The notes beneath the pieces are model-generated. The model ran no database searches and was not told where the DNA came from. It saw nothing but the letters and a program-made list of their open reading frames with translations. A DNA stretch of 46,485 nucleotides, taken from contig CAZUWY010000004.1 of the NCBI GenBank assembly GCA_964624395.1, positions 1-46,485 on the forward strand. Direction: 5' to 3'. Position numbers and translations under genes: made by a program. Shown one piece after another: positions 16,727 to 25,608 of the stretch. Positions within the stretch are counted from its first letter, which is position 1; each line of letters opens with the position of its first letter. This stretch comes from UBA1046 sp964624395. Its GTDB lineage: Bacteria; Bacillota; Clostridia; Saccharofermentanales; DTU023.

Positions 16727-17974
16727 CTAGCGGGCCTCCGCCTGATGCAAGGCAATAATCCTCTGCATTTCATTATAAGCGATCATATAGGCCTCATCGA
16801 CCCCCATACCCGGCTTACCCAGCAATTGATCCGCCTGAACCGCCATGGCGACATGGACGCAGAGCTGGGCGGAACGATCAGTTTCATTGCAGGTGCCGCC
16901 CAAATAGGCCCCGATGCCTTTTGCCTTGCAATAAAGCATTGCTTCAATTGTATGATCCAATCCACCCAGATCGGGGGTCTTAACTTGAATCATATGCCCG
17001 GCTTTGGCATCGGCAAAAGCGCGGACATCCTCTGCTGTATTGCACCATTCATCGGCCACCAGCTCTACCCCTAGACCGCGCTTGTCAACTTCTGCCGTCA
17101 GTTCGGATAAATATCTGATCTGAGAATCGCGGTCACCGGCATCAAGGGGACCTTCAATTCTAAGCTTAAAGGGCTTGGCCGCTTCCTCAAGCCTTTCCAG
17201 ATAATCCGCCATAGTTTCAATATTTGCACAGCCAAAAGCCATCCCGATTGTGCCATAAACATCAATCTGGATAATAGGCTGATAGGACTCATCCGGCTTA
17301 ATCTCACGGATGCGCTTGCTCAGCCAGCAAAGGTAGTCAAGCAGTATTTCACCCTGCTTGCCAAGTTTGCTTTCCACATTATTGATTAGTGCATGAGGCA
17401 GTACAGGAATCTCTTTAATGATCATTTTGTCTGCACTGTTATAGCGGTCATCACCACTCTGAGTAAATATTGGTATTAATTTATCGGAGACTTTTAAGTC
17501 ATATTCCTCCGCAATAACATCGCAGACCATCTTATGGTTGGCCCGGGCAATAGCGTGCAGGATTGCCTGACTCATACCGTAACGGATTGCTGTATGAAGT
17601 CTTTTGCCATCCACCCTGATTGCATCAAGAATTGCCACCATTTCTCTGAAACTGGTAATCTTTAAGCCTTCAAAATGCGGGGCTACATATTCTTCAATTA
17701 CGGGGATATAGTCAGAGGCAAGAAAAACCGGATCTCTGCCGCCGGCTCCAGAATACTGCACGGCTGCACAGTCGCCCCAGGCCAGCTGATCATCTTCTAA
17801 TAAGAACATGATCGAGATGGATTCCCCCGGCTGACGGACTGAGCTGTATCCTGAAGTTACCGGTTCACCCAGATAGCGGGCTCCATCTGCAACAGCCCCC
17901 TGTCTGATGGCCAGCTGATCATCAAAATAAAAGCCTGTCATACCCGGTGAGCAAATCATTTTCTTAATGCGCAT
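16727..17974 (-). CDS. mal: Methylaspartate ammonia-lyase
   Basis: Removes ammonia from (2S,3S)-3-methylaspartate to give mesaconate, the second step of the pathway. It belongs to the enolase superfamily. The catalytic lysine sits in QVKTPDLGG (Lys332, equal to Lys331 of the Clostridium tetanomorphum enzyme), the partner His in VLPHALINN, and the metal ligands in IQIDVYGTIG, RIEGPLDAGDR and ELVADEWCN. Length 415 is within two residues of the characterised enzyme. AAGGAG lies nine bases before the ATG. It follows glmE by about 50 bases, the usual order for this pathway. Confidence 0.97.
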   Translation of the reverse strand: MRIKKMICSPGMTGFYFDDQLAIRQGAVADGARYLGEPVTSGYSSVRQPGESISIMFLLEDDQLAWGDCAAVQYSGAGGRDPVFLASDYIPVIEEYVAPHFEGLKITSFREMVAILDAIRVDGKRLHTAIRYGMSQAILHAIARANHKMVCDVIAEEYDLKVSDKLIPIFTQSGDDRYNSADKMIIKEIPVLPHALINNVESKLGKQGEILLDYLCWLSKRIREIKPDESYQPIIQIDVYGTIGMAFGCANIETMADYLERLEEAAKPFKLRIEGPLDAGDRDSQIRYLSELTAEVDKRGLGVELVADEWCNTAEDVRAFADAKAGHMIQVKTPDLGGLDHTIEAMLYCKAKGIGAYLGGTCNETDRSAQLCVHVAMAVQADQLLGKPGMGVDEAYMIAYNEMQRIIALHQAEAR

Positions 17975-18023
17975 TAATAAATCTCCTTAAAATAAAATTC
18001 TTCAAAAAACTATCTCTCAGCTG

Positions 18024-19475
18024 TCAGCGCGGCCGCCCGACTAGGCGTCCCTTGCTGATAGCATAGACATCGTCAATAACCATCTGGAAGGAAGCCTCCC
18101 TGTTCTCATAATGTGCTCTTTCTTCGATCTTTTGCCTGTGAAAATCTAAAAGTTCGGCAGGCAGAGGAATATTGCCCGGATGAAAGAGTCTTATGCAGCC
18201 CTCATTATCTCTGGCCGGCAGCATTTTCCCGGCATTAAAACGGCTGGGGGCAAAGGGTATGTCCAAAACACCAGCTTCAAAGGACCGGATCGTGCCCTGG
18301 GCGATATCGCCGTCACCGAGCTCTAGCACTTTATCCAGCACTGCCCTGGTCTCAGCGGCAATAATCACCTTTTCATCTTTGAGACTGTAGGTATTTAAGC
18401 TTTGCTCGCCCAGCATGGAAATCAGCTGCCTGGTGGTGCGAAGGCCGGCTGCATTGGCTTCCTTGGTCGGCACTCCCATCGCTTCATGCGGGGTTTTAAC
18501 AATAACTTTGGTGGCATGAGAAAGAGCAGCGGCAGAGCTTCCCCAGGCAATGACAGCATAAGCTTTGGCTTCATCTTGCGGAAATCCGCCCATCCACTGA
18601 TGCAGCACAGTGCTTACTTGCACATCGCCATAACCGAATCTGCGCAGATACTCATCTGTTAAAGACTGCAAAGTCTGTATAGCTGCGACATCCTGAACGA
18701 GGTTGCCGCATTGGCCATAACCAACCGTAATATTCTTTACACCCTGTTCTGCTGCCAGAATGCTCTCAATTATAGCCACGGCATGAGAGATGAAAGGAGG
18801 TACCAAAGTACCGGTCAAAGGACCGTATGGCTCACGGTTAATAGGGCAGCCGGCCTCCTCATAAAGGCCTGTCAGACGGTCAACATACTGCCAGTCCCGA
18901 ATGGTTGTGGCCAGGGGAACTGATTTGGCATAGGGGATATTGTAGGATATGCCACCCCCCTCATAACTGGTAAAGCCTCCGGCATAAGATATCTCGGCTA
19001 AAAGCCTGGCATCGGGCGTGCCGTGCCTGATCTGAACAGGAATACTTAGGCTGTCAATAATTTGCCTGCAGCCGAAAACACCATGGTTGACCGCGGGAAA
19101 GCCATTCAGCATTGATTTATTCTCGCGCACGGATTCCTCAATGCCGATCTCAGCCTCTTTATAGCGGTTTTGCCTGGTATAGCTGTCGATGGTGGTGGGT
19201 AAAAGATCTGCCTCCCCTTCATCTTGCAGGTAAGTTAAAAGCTCAATGTGCTGAGGGATCAAAGCAACGCCGGCCCGGGGCTGGATAAGAGTGGTACCGC
19301 TTTCTTTAGCCTCACTCAGCTTCAAGCTGAAAATTTTCTCTGCGGGCATAGATTTATGGTAAGCTACTGCATCTTCAAAATTGACGTCAGCGCCGGTCGG
19401 CCATTGCGTCAGAATTTGTTTTTGGGCTTCCAAAAACTCGTCTGCACTGAGTTTTTTTGCTGTAATATTACTCAT
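18024..19475 (-). CDS. glmE: Glutamate mutase catalytic subunit E
   Basis: The large subunit of adenosylcobalamin-dependent glutamate mutase, a TIM barrel that isomerises L-glutamate to (2S,3S)-3-methylaspartate together with GlmS. At 483 residues it equals the known clostridial length. Recognisable segments are QPRAGVALIPQHIELL, ESVRENKSMLNGFPAVNHGV, QIRHGTPDARLLAEIS and GGFTSYEGGGISYNIPYAK. Its ATG lies in the stop region of glmL (ATGAGTAA, eight-base overlap) with AAAGGAG upstream, so the two are coupled. Confidence 0.97.
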   Translation of the reverse strand: MSNITAKKLSADEFLEAQKQILTQWPTGADVNFEDAVAYHKSMPAEKIFSLKLSEAKESGTTLIQPRAGVALIPQHIELLTYLQDEGEADLLPTTIDSYTRQNRYKEAEIGIEESVRENKSMLNGFPAVNHGVFGCRQIIDSLSIPVQIRHGTPDARLLAEISYAGGFTSYEGGGISYNIPYAKSVPLATTIRDWQYVDRLTGLYEEAGCPINREPYGPLTGTLVPPFISHAVAIIESILAAEQGVKNITVGYGQCGNLVQDVAAIQTLQSLTDEYLRRFGYGDVQVSTVLHQWMGGFPQDEAKAYAVIAWGSSAAALSHATKVIVKTPHEAMGVPTKEANAAGLRTTRQLISMLGEQSLNTYSLKDEKVIIAAETRAVLDKVLELGDGDIAQGTIRSFEAGVLDIPFAPSRFNAGKMLPARDNEGCIRLFHPGNIPLPAELLDFHRQKIEERAHYENREASFQMVIDDVYAISKGRLVGRPR

Positions 19476-20844
19476 TCAGCAGCTCCTTTCTCATAATCTT
19501 CAAAGCTATGTCAGGATATATAACACTTAAAACTCCCATAGCCGAGAGCAGATATTTCTTGTCTAGGATGAAGTCAGACCGCTTAGGTCTCAGCGATTTG
19601 CCTTCATGGGGGTTGTAGAGGGCATGAGAGAGGATTTCTTCAATTCTGGAAGAATACACCAACGCACCCCCTGTTGCCACAATTTTATCTACCGACCGGA
19701 GATCTTTGCCGCTTTGAACAAATGTCTGGCCCAGCGGTGTATAAATCTCCTCTAGCCTGCCTGCATGCCTTCTACTGGCAATTTCAACTGCCAGAGAGGC
19801 TATGCCATATTCCAGTGTAGCGATTTCTTCCTTTTCCGGCAATATTTCCGGCTCAAATTGAAGAGTTTTTAACAAATCCTTTATTTTTTCCTCTTCAAGC
19901 CCAGTAATTTGTCTCAGCCGGGTGATACCGGCCTCAGCAACAATACCATCCAGGCTGTAGCGCATGCCGATATCTCCCTCAACGGTGCGCTTGGCATATG
20001 GCTCTGGCAAGCCTTTTTGAATGGTATTAAGAGCAGCGGGAAAACCGTCAGCCAATGAGTAGACGTCTGTTGTGGCGCCGCCCAGATCTATGGCGACAAG
20101 ATCACCAATACCTTTAATATTTTCACTGCCTCTGGCCAGTAAGCTCATGGCTTTAAGCATAGCCTGGGGTGTAGGCATGACAATTTCCGTCAGCAAGCTC
20201 TCAATTTGAGACAGGCCCTTGGCCCTGACGATTCTTTGCATAAATAATTGGCGAATTTTTTCTTGGACAGGAGAGATATTTAATTCACCCAGCCGCGGCA
20301 TCACATTGGGGCAAACAGTCAAGTCAAATTTAGCCAAAATCTTGCCCAGTTCTTCTGCTGCCGTGCGATTGCCGGCATAGATCAGAGGGCATGTCAGATT
20401 GCTGCCGGCCAGCTTATGGGCATTATGAATAACTACGGATTGATTGCCGCCATCCGTTCCTCCGGTCAGTAAAATGATTTCTGGCTCAGCCTTTGTTATC
20501 TCCTTTAGATCTTCTGAGGTGAGCTCATGTGCATAAGCCTTGACCACTTTTGCACCGGCACCCAAAGCGGCACCGCGGGCAGCTTCGGCAGTAAGTTCAG
20601 GCATTAGGCCGGAGACAACCATGCGCAGACCACCTGCTGCTGAAGAGCAGGCCAGTGTTTGAACAAATTCAAGTTCACCCGTTAGCTTAAATAGTTTTTC
20701 CTGGGCAGCAAGAAGCCCGTGCATAATATCTGTGCCGGCAGTGGTGAAAGCAGTCGCATTGCCCAGCAGGGAAGAACTGTCCAGATCTACAGCAGTGATT
20801 TTAGTGTAGGTGCTGCCAAAATCAATCAGAAGCACTGCTTTCAT
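19468..20844 (-). CDS. glmL: Glutamate mutase reactivating ATPase GlmL/MutL
   Basis: A 458-residue ASKHA-fold ATPase that reactivates glutamate mutase by exchanging damaged cobalamin. The phosphate-binding start LLIDFGSTYTKITAVDLD, the second motif LVAIDLGGATTDVYSLADG and LLTGGTDGGNQSV are typical. It lies between glmS and glmE, as in other glutamate-fermenting clostridia. The start overlaps glmS by 23 bases and has GGGGAGG six bases upstream. Confidence 0.95.
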   Translation of the reverse strand: MKAVLLIDFGSTYTKITAVDLDSSSLLGNATAFTTAGTDIMHGLLAAQEKLFKLTGELEFVQTLACSSAAGGLRMVVSGLMPELTAEAARGAALGAGAKVVKAYAHELTSEDLKEITKAEPEIILLTGGTDGGNQSVVIHNAHKLAGSNLTCPLIYAGNRTAAEELGKILAKFDLTVCPNVMPRLGELNISPVQEKIRQLFMQRIVRAKGLSQIESLLTEIVMPTPQAMLKAMSLLARGSENIKGIGDLVAIDLGGATTDVYSLADGFPAALNTIQKGLPEPYAKRTVEGDIGMRYSLDGIVAEAGITRLRQITGLEEEKIKDLLKTLQFEPEILPEKEEIATLEYGIASLAVEIASRRHAGRLEEIYTPLGQTFVQSGKDLRSVDKIVATGGALVYSSRIEEILSHALYNPHEGKSLRPKRSDFILDKKYLLSAMGVLSVIYPDIALKIMRKELLNE

Positions 20845-21316
20845 AGCAATCCTCCCCGGGAGAATAATCTTTAATTTGTTCCTTGGCCTTTATTTCTGTC
20901 TCAGCTAAAGCAGCCAGATCTTTTTTCAAATAATCAATCCCTGTTTCCGGAGAAGTCCCCGGTGGAAACACTCGGTCAAAACCCATTTTTATGAAGCGCT
21001 TTTCCACCTCGGCAAAGGGCTGTTTGCCCACAACAATATTGCCGCCCACATAAAGAAGGATGCCCTCTAAACCAGCCTCATTGCATTTATCTCTCATGCC
21101 GCGAACATCAAGTTCTCCATGCCCGTAAAGAGAAGAGACCAAGATGGCCTCTGCGGCTGTTTCTATAGCTGCAGCAATGAATTCCTCCTGAGACACCATC
21201 ACGCCCAGATTGATCACATCGAAACCTGCAGCCAAAAAAGCATGCTCAAGTATCCTGATGCCAACTGCATGCACATCAGCCCCAATCACGCCCATCACCA
21301 GCTTTTTCTTGTTCAT
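20822..21316 (-). CDS. glmS: Glutamate mutase B12-binding subunit S
   Basis: The small subunit that binds adenosylcobalamin base-off/His-on. The signature DxHxxG is DVHAVG with Asp14 and His16, at the same positions as in Clostridium cochlearium GlmS, followed by SSLYGHGE and YVGGNIVVG. Length 164 is about 27 residues more than usual; the extra C-terminal part is charged (ETEIKAKEQIKDYSPGEDCYESSASD) and overlaps the glmL start. It begins two bases after the mesaconase beta gene. This symbol is the mutase subunit, not glucosamine-6-phosphate synthase. Confidence 0.95.
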   Translation of the reverse strand: MNKKKLVMGVIGADVHAVGIRILEHAFLAAGFDVINLGVMVSQEEFIAAAIETAAEAILVSSLYGHGELDVRGMRDKCNEAGLEGILLYVGGNIVVGKQPFAEVEKRFIKMGFDRVFPPGTSPETGIDYLKKDLAALAETEIKAKEQIKDYSPGEDCYESSASD

Positions 21317-21318
21317 AG

Positions 21319-21906
21319 TTATTCAGCCTCGTCTTCAGATGTAAATTTTTCTTCCCTTTGGTCCAGATATCTCTTTGGACCTATCTGGTAAAGATCCTGG
21401 CCTTTGGAATCTATGGCCACTATGAGGGGAAAATCTTTAACTTCAAGTCGTCTTAGAGCCTCTGCGCCAAGGTCCTCATAAGCAATAAGCTCGGCTGCAA
21501 CAATTTTTTCTGCCAGAAGTGCTCCCGCACCTCCGACAGCGGCAAAATAGACTCCGCCGTATTCTTGTAAAGCAGCTTTGACCTCGTCACTTCTAAAGCC
21601 CTTGCCTATCATGCCCCTAAGCCCGTGCTTGAGCAAAAGAGGAGTATAGGGATCCATGCGATATGAAGTGGTGGGGCCGGCTGAACCTATCACTTCACCG
21701 GGCTTGGCCGGGCTTGGACCTACATAAAAGATGATTGCGTCCTGAAGAGGAAAGGGCAGCTTTTCCCCTTTTAATAAAGCCTCTTGAAAACGCTGATGCC
21801 CGGCATCTCTAGCTGTGTAAATCGTACCGGTCAAATAGACCTTGTCGCCAGCTTCAAGTCTTCTGGCCTCTTCTTCGCTGAGCGGGGTCTTAAGATGTTT
21901 TTCCAC
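21319..21906 (-). CDS. Mesaconase/fumarase-type hydratase, beta subunit
   Basis: C-terminal half of a two-subunit, Fe-S-dependent class I fumarase-type hydratase. In this operon it most likely hydrates mesaconate to (S)-citramalate. Segments such as LKTPLSEEEARRLEAGDKVYL, GPTTSYRMDPYTP, MIGKGFRS and YFAAVGGAGALLA are family hallmarks. Length 195 is typical. The GTG start shares its first G with the TAG stop of the alpha subunit (TAGTG). Fumarase activity cannot be excluded from sequence. Confidence 0.9.
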   Translation of the reverse strand: MEKHLKTPLSEEEARRLEAGDKVYLTGTIYTARDAGHQRFQEALLKGEKLPFPLQDAIIFYVGPSPAKPGEVIGSAGPTTSYRMDPYTPLLLKHGLRGMIGKGFRSDEVKAALQEYGGVYFAAVGGAGALLAEKIVAAELIAYEDLGAEALRRLEVKDFPLIVAIDSKGQDLYQIGPKRYLDQREEKFTSEDEAE

Positions 21907-22745
21907 TAGAGCACCTCTCTGGCATGCCTGGTCGCATGGCAGCTAATATTTACCGCCACCGGTAGACCGGCAATATGGGTGGGCAAAGTTTCTATGGCAA
22001 GGGCTAGGGCAGTAAACCTTCCACCCAGGCCCATCGGTCCAAGTCCCGTGCTGTTTATCTCTGCCAGCAATTCTTTTTCCAGCTGGGCATAAAAAGGATC
22101 TGAATTGGCCTGATCCAAAGGCCGCAAAAGTGCCAGCTTCGAGATCAAAGCGGCCTTGTCAAAATTTCCCCCGATACCGACGCCGACTATAATCGGGGGG
22201 CAGGGATTAGGTCCAGCCTCTTTGACTGTTTTGAGGACAAATCTCTTGATCCCCTCAATACCGTCAGCCGGTCTTAGCATTGCTAGCTGGCTCATATTCT
22301 CACTGCCAAAACCTTTGGCAGTAAATATTACTTCCACCTTATCTCCCGGAACAAGTTCGGTATAGATCATGGCGGGAGTGTTATCGCCAGTATTAACGCG
22401 CCTAAGCGGATCTCCCACTATCGATTTGCGCAGGTAATTATTAATATAAGCCTCACGGACACCTTGCTGAACAGCTTCATAGGGATCAGACTGAAAATGG
22501 ACATCTAGGCCTACGCGCAAAAAGATCAGTGCCATACCGGTATCCTGGCAGATAGGTATTTTCTTTGCCGCAGCCAGATCAGCATTTGCCAGCAAGTCGT
22601 CCAGAATAGATTTAGCCGTCTCGCCGTCCTCTGACTTTCTCGCTTCCTGCAAAGATCTGTAGACATCAGGGGGTAATACAGTACAGCTTTGAGCAGCCAT
22701 CCTTCGAACCGCGGCAGTCAACAATTTCGGATCAAATTCGCGCAT
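21906..22745 (-). CDS. Mesaconase/fumarase-type hydratase, alpha subunit
   Basis: N-terminal half of the class I hydratase, which binds the catalytic [4Fe-4S] cluster. The cysteines expected as ligands are in PICQDTG, GPNPCPPIIVGVGIGG and the C-terminal NISCHATRHAR. Length 279 is typical. It opens the twelve-gene operon, with GAGG five bases before the ATG. Placed directly before glmS, glmL, glmE and mal, it is best read as the mesaconase that turns mesaconate into citramalate. Confidence 0.92.
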   Translation of the reverse strand: MREFDPKLLTAAVRRMAAQSCTVLPPDVYRSLQEARKSEDGETAKSILDDLLANADLAAAKKIPICQDTGMALIFLRVGLDVHFQSDPYEAVQQGVREAYINNYLRKSIVGDPLRRVNTGDNTPAMIYTELVPGDKVEVIFTAKGFGSENMSQLAMLRPADGIEGIKRFVLKTVKEAGPNPCPPIIVGVGIGGNFDKAALISKLALLRPLDQANSDPFYAQLEKELLAEINSTGLGPMGLGGRFTALALAIETLPTHIAGLPVAVNISCHATRHAREVL

Positions 22746-22772
22746 GTTAGCCTCACATATTTATTTGATTTT

Positions 22773-22801
22773 ACAATACCCCTGATCTGGCCAGTAAGCA
22801 A
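22773..22801 (-). promoter_or_regulatory. Putative promoter of the glutamate-fermentation operon
   Basis: On the minus strand TTGCTT (22801-22796) and TATTGT (22778-22773) are 17 bases apart, about 28 bases before the mesaconase alpha start. Each hexamer matches four of six consensus bases. The 143-base gap to pepF shows no obvious cobalamin riboswitch, though the operon makes a B12 enzyme. Confidence 0.4.
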
Positions 22802-22912
22802 CAGATATCTCCGGATTGGCGGCCTTTAGATACACCTGCAGGCTTTAATGACAGCAAAAGCGATTAAAGTTAAAATAGTTTATATTAGATGGCCCTAAAG
22901 CGGAGGAATATT

Positions 22913-24688
22913 ATGTCCATAGCAATGAGAAAAGACGTCCCTCAGGAAGATTGCTGGGAGCTTTCTGATTTATTTGCAAGCGATGCTGACTGGAGACAGG
23001 CTGGCAAAGATATCGATGCTTTGGTTTTGACTTTCATTGAAAATTATGAGGGGAAAATCAAGGACTCAAGCAGTCAAGCAGAGATCTTAAAAGCCATTTT
23101 TTCCTATGATGAAATATATCAGCAGTTAAGCCCCTATGCAAGCTATGCCAGCCTGGATCATGCTGCAGATCACACTGATCCGCAAAAGGCGCAAAAAGCA
23201 AAAGAAGCTAACAGCTTTTTAGCTGAAACCAGAGCCAGACTGTCCTTTTTTGAAAGTGAACTATCGCTATTAAGCAGTGATTTGCTGGCAGACTTGGCTC
23301 AAGATAAAAGCTTTAATGCTTTCCTCAAAATGCTAATCAAGAAAAAGGATCATCTGTTTGGAGCTGAAACAGAAAGGGTTTTGCAGGCTCTCTCTGGCTC
23401 AGTACTGGATCTGCCCTATCAGTCTTATCAGGCGGCAAAGCTTGCCGACCTGTCCTTTCCAGACTTCACCGTCAAACATAAAACCTATCCACTCTCCTTT
23501 AGCCTGTTCGAAAACAAATACCAGCTGGAGCCGGATAAAAAGATTAGGCATCAAGCTTTCAATTCCTTCTCAGAGGGTCTGGGAAAATACCGCCACAGCA
23601 TAGCCAATGCCTACAATGCTCAGGTGCAAAAGGAGATCAGCCTCTCCCGTCTGCGCGGCTATAGTTCTGTGATTGACTATCTGCTGGAAGACCAGGAGGT
23701 GGATAGTAATCTTTTCCATCGCCAGATTGATTTGATCACCACCCACCTGGCCGAGCCCATGCGCCGCTATGCTGAGAAAATCAAAAAAATACACTCCCTG
23801 ACAGAGATGAGCTGGGCTGATCTGAAACTGACGCCAACTGCAAAGGCTTATCCGGAAATTACTAGAGATCAGGCCAAAGAACTGATCAAAAACGCTGTGG
23901 CCGGACTAGGTGAAGAATATCAGGCAATTATCGAGCGCGCTTTTTCAGAACGCTGGATAGATTTTGCGGAAAACATTGGCAAATCCACCGGTGCTTTTTG
24001 CGCCCAGCCATATGGCAGGCATCCTTTCATTTTGGTCAACTGGCAAAAAACAATCGATGATGTTTACACCCTGGCTCATGAACTGGGTCATGCCACCCAA
24101 ACGATTATTGCGCAAAAGGGGAATCAATATCTGCAAATGTCCCCCTCTTTATACTTTATCGAGGCACCTTCAACTATCCATGAACTGCTACTGACGCAAT
24201 ATCTAATGACTAAAGCTGAATACAAGAATATAGCAGCAGTTTTAATGGTTGCTAATACCTATTATCATAATTTTGTCACTCATTTACTGGAAGCCGCTTT
24301 TCAACGCGAGGTTTACAGCACTGCTGAAAAGGGCAAAAATCTGGTTGCAGACGATTTTGATCAGATCAAATACAATGTGTTACAAGCTTTCTGGGGCAAG
24401 GATATTATAATCAATCCCGGAGCCGAAAGAACCTGGATGCGCCAGCCCCATTATTATATGGGACTTTACCCCTACACCTACAGTGCGGGGCTGACCATTG
24501 CCACAGCTGTCAGTCTGCGCTTTGAGGCCGGAGATGAAAAGGCAGCCTCAGACTGGCTTGCCACCCTGGCAGCTGGAGGAGCGAAAGATCCTGTGGGCTT
24601 GGCTAAAATCGCCGGCGTGGACATTACCAGCGATCGAGCCTTGCTGGACACCATTGCCTATATAGATAGCTTGATCGGGCAGATTTAA
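22913..24688 (+). CDS. pepF: Oligoendopeptidase F
   Basis: A 591-residue cytoplasmic M3-family zinc peptidase that cuts oligopeptides of about 7-17 residues. The zinc site is HELGH (389-393), with the downstream ligand in FIEAPSTIHELL. FAENIGKSTGAFC and YYMGLYPYTYSAGL are typical of the family. I choose ATG 22913 because GGAGG (22902-22906) lies six bases upstream; an in-frame ATG at 22889 has none. It is divergent from the glutamate operon and followed on the same strand by a phosphoesterase. With the nearby Opp importer it fits peptide use as an amino-acid source. Confidence 0.95.
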   Translation: MSIAMRKDVPQEDCWELSDLFASDADWRQAGKDIDALVLTFIENYEGKIKDSSSQAEILKAIFSYDEIYQQLSPYASYASLDHAADHTDPQKAQKAKEANSFLAETRARLSFFESELSLLSSDLLADLAQDKSFNAFLKMLIKKKDHLFGAETERVLQALSGSVLDLPYQSYQAAKLADLSFPDFTVKHKTYPLSFSLFENKYQLEPDKKIRHQAFNSFSEGLGKYRHSIANAYNAQVQKEISLSRLRGYSSVIDYLLEDQEVDSNLFHRQIDLITTHLAEPMRRYAEKIKKIHSLTEMSWADLKLTPTAKAYPEITRDQAKELIKNAVAGLGEEYQAIIERAFSERWIDFAENIGKSTGAFCAQPYGRHPFILVNWQKTIDDVYTLAHELGHATQTIIAQKGNQYLQMSPSLYFIEAPSTIHELLLTQYLMTKAEYKNIAAVLMVANTYYHNFVTHLLEAAFQREVYSTAEKGKNLVADDFDQIKYNVLQAFWGKDIIINPGAERTWMRQPHYYMGLYPYTYSAGLTIATAVSLRFEAGDEKAASDWLATLAAGGAKDPVGLAKIAGVDITSDRALLDTIAYIDSLIGQI

Positions 24689-24708
24689 ACAAAGAAATTA
24701 TCGTAAAA

Positions 24709-25584
24709 ATGAAACGAAAGCAGTATAAAAATATAAATCAGCCGGAGAGGCTGCGCAAGAGAAAATTTTTAGCGTTAAAAATTATTCTTCTTTTAATCAT
24801 CTTGCTTCTTTTTGCCTGGAGATTCAATCTTGACTGCCTGAAAATTAACCGTATTAAACTAAATGATGCCCGAATCAAAGACAAGGTAAGCATTGTCCTG
24901 ATAACAGATCTTCATGGTAAGAGTTTTGGTGATGAAAATAAAAGGCTGGTCAAAAAGGTCCTGGCTCAGGAGGCTGACGCTGTTCTGGTTGCTGGCGATA
25001 TGTACACCAGAAATGATCTTTTCGGCCAAAAAACGGCTGCCAGGCTGATGCATGATTTGGCTGAGGGATCAGCTCCGGTATTTTATGTAACGGGAGAACA
25101 CGATAATGATCAGGATTTTCACGATCTCATCAGCTCCTATGGCGTTAAAGTTTTAGCTTTTGACCGGGAGCTTTTGCAGGTTGGCAATACTAGGATTGAG
25201 CTTTACGGCATCAATTCAGTCTATTTTTGGGAAAAATATAATCTGGCCAATGAGGTGACAGCAGATCCCAGCTACTACAGTATCCTACTCGCCCATATAC
25301 CCAACTGGCCCAAATACAAGGATGCCGCTTTCGATTTAATCTTGTCCGGGGACACGCATGGGGGACAGGTGCGCCTGCCTTTCCTAGGAGCCATCTGGCT
25401 CAATCAATGGCTGCCTGAAATAAGAGATAAAGATTATCTAGTCAAGGGTCTCTACAGCAGATACGGCCAACAGCTCATTGTCTCCAGCGGACTTGGCACT
25501 GTCTATCCTCATCTTCGCTTTTGGAACCGCCCGGAGATAGTAGTTATAGAGCTCGAACCTCCGTCTTACACTTTATATGATTGA
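24709..25584 (+). CDS. Membrane-anchored metallophosphoesterase with altered metal motifs
   Basis: A 291-residue YkuE-like calcineurin-fold phosphoesterase with a basic N-terminus and one membrane segment (about 21-38), the catalytic part probably facing outward. Motifs are ITDLHG (Asp67, His69), AGDMYTRND (Asp97), VTGEHDND (Glu130, His131), LLAHIPNW (His196) and SGDTHGGQ (Asp215, His217). Two ligands differ from the usual GNHD and GHTHGGQ: Asn is Glu130 and the first His is Asp215. Both substitutes can bind metal, so activity with different metal preference is possible. The substrate is unknown. It lies 20 bases after pepF. Confidence 0.82.
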   Translation: MKRKQYKNINQPERLRKRKFLALKIILLLIILLLFAWRFNLDCLKINRIKLNDARIKDKVSIVLITDLHGKSFGDENKRLVKKVLAQEADAVLVAGDMYTRNDLFGQKTAARLMHDLAEGSAPVFYVTGEHDNDQDFHDLISSYGVKVLAFDRELLQVGNTRIELYGINSVYFWEKYNLANEVTADPSYYSILLAHIPNWPKYKDAAFDLILSGDTHGGQVRLPFLGAIWLNQWLPEIRDKDYLVKGLYSRYGQQLIVSSGLGTVYPHLRFWNRPEIVVIELEPPSYTLYD

Positions 25585-25608
25585 TATAAGAATCAGATTG
25601 AAACGGAA

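Noticed and set aside
22746..22888. Possible cobalamin riboswitch ahead of the glutamate mutase operon
   Set aside because: The gap is too short and shows no B12-box-like core; only a promoter-like pair was seen.
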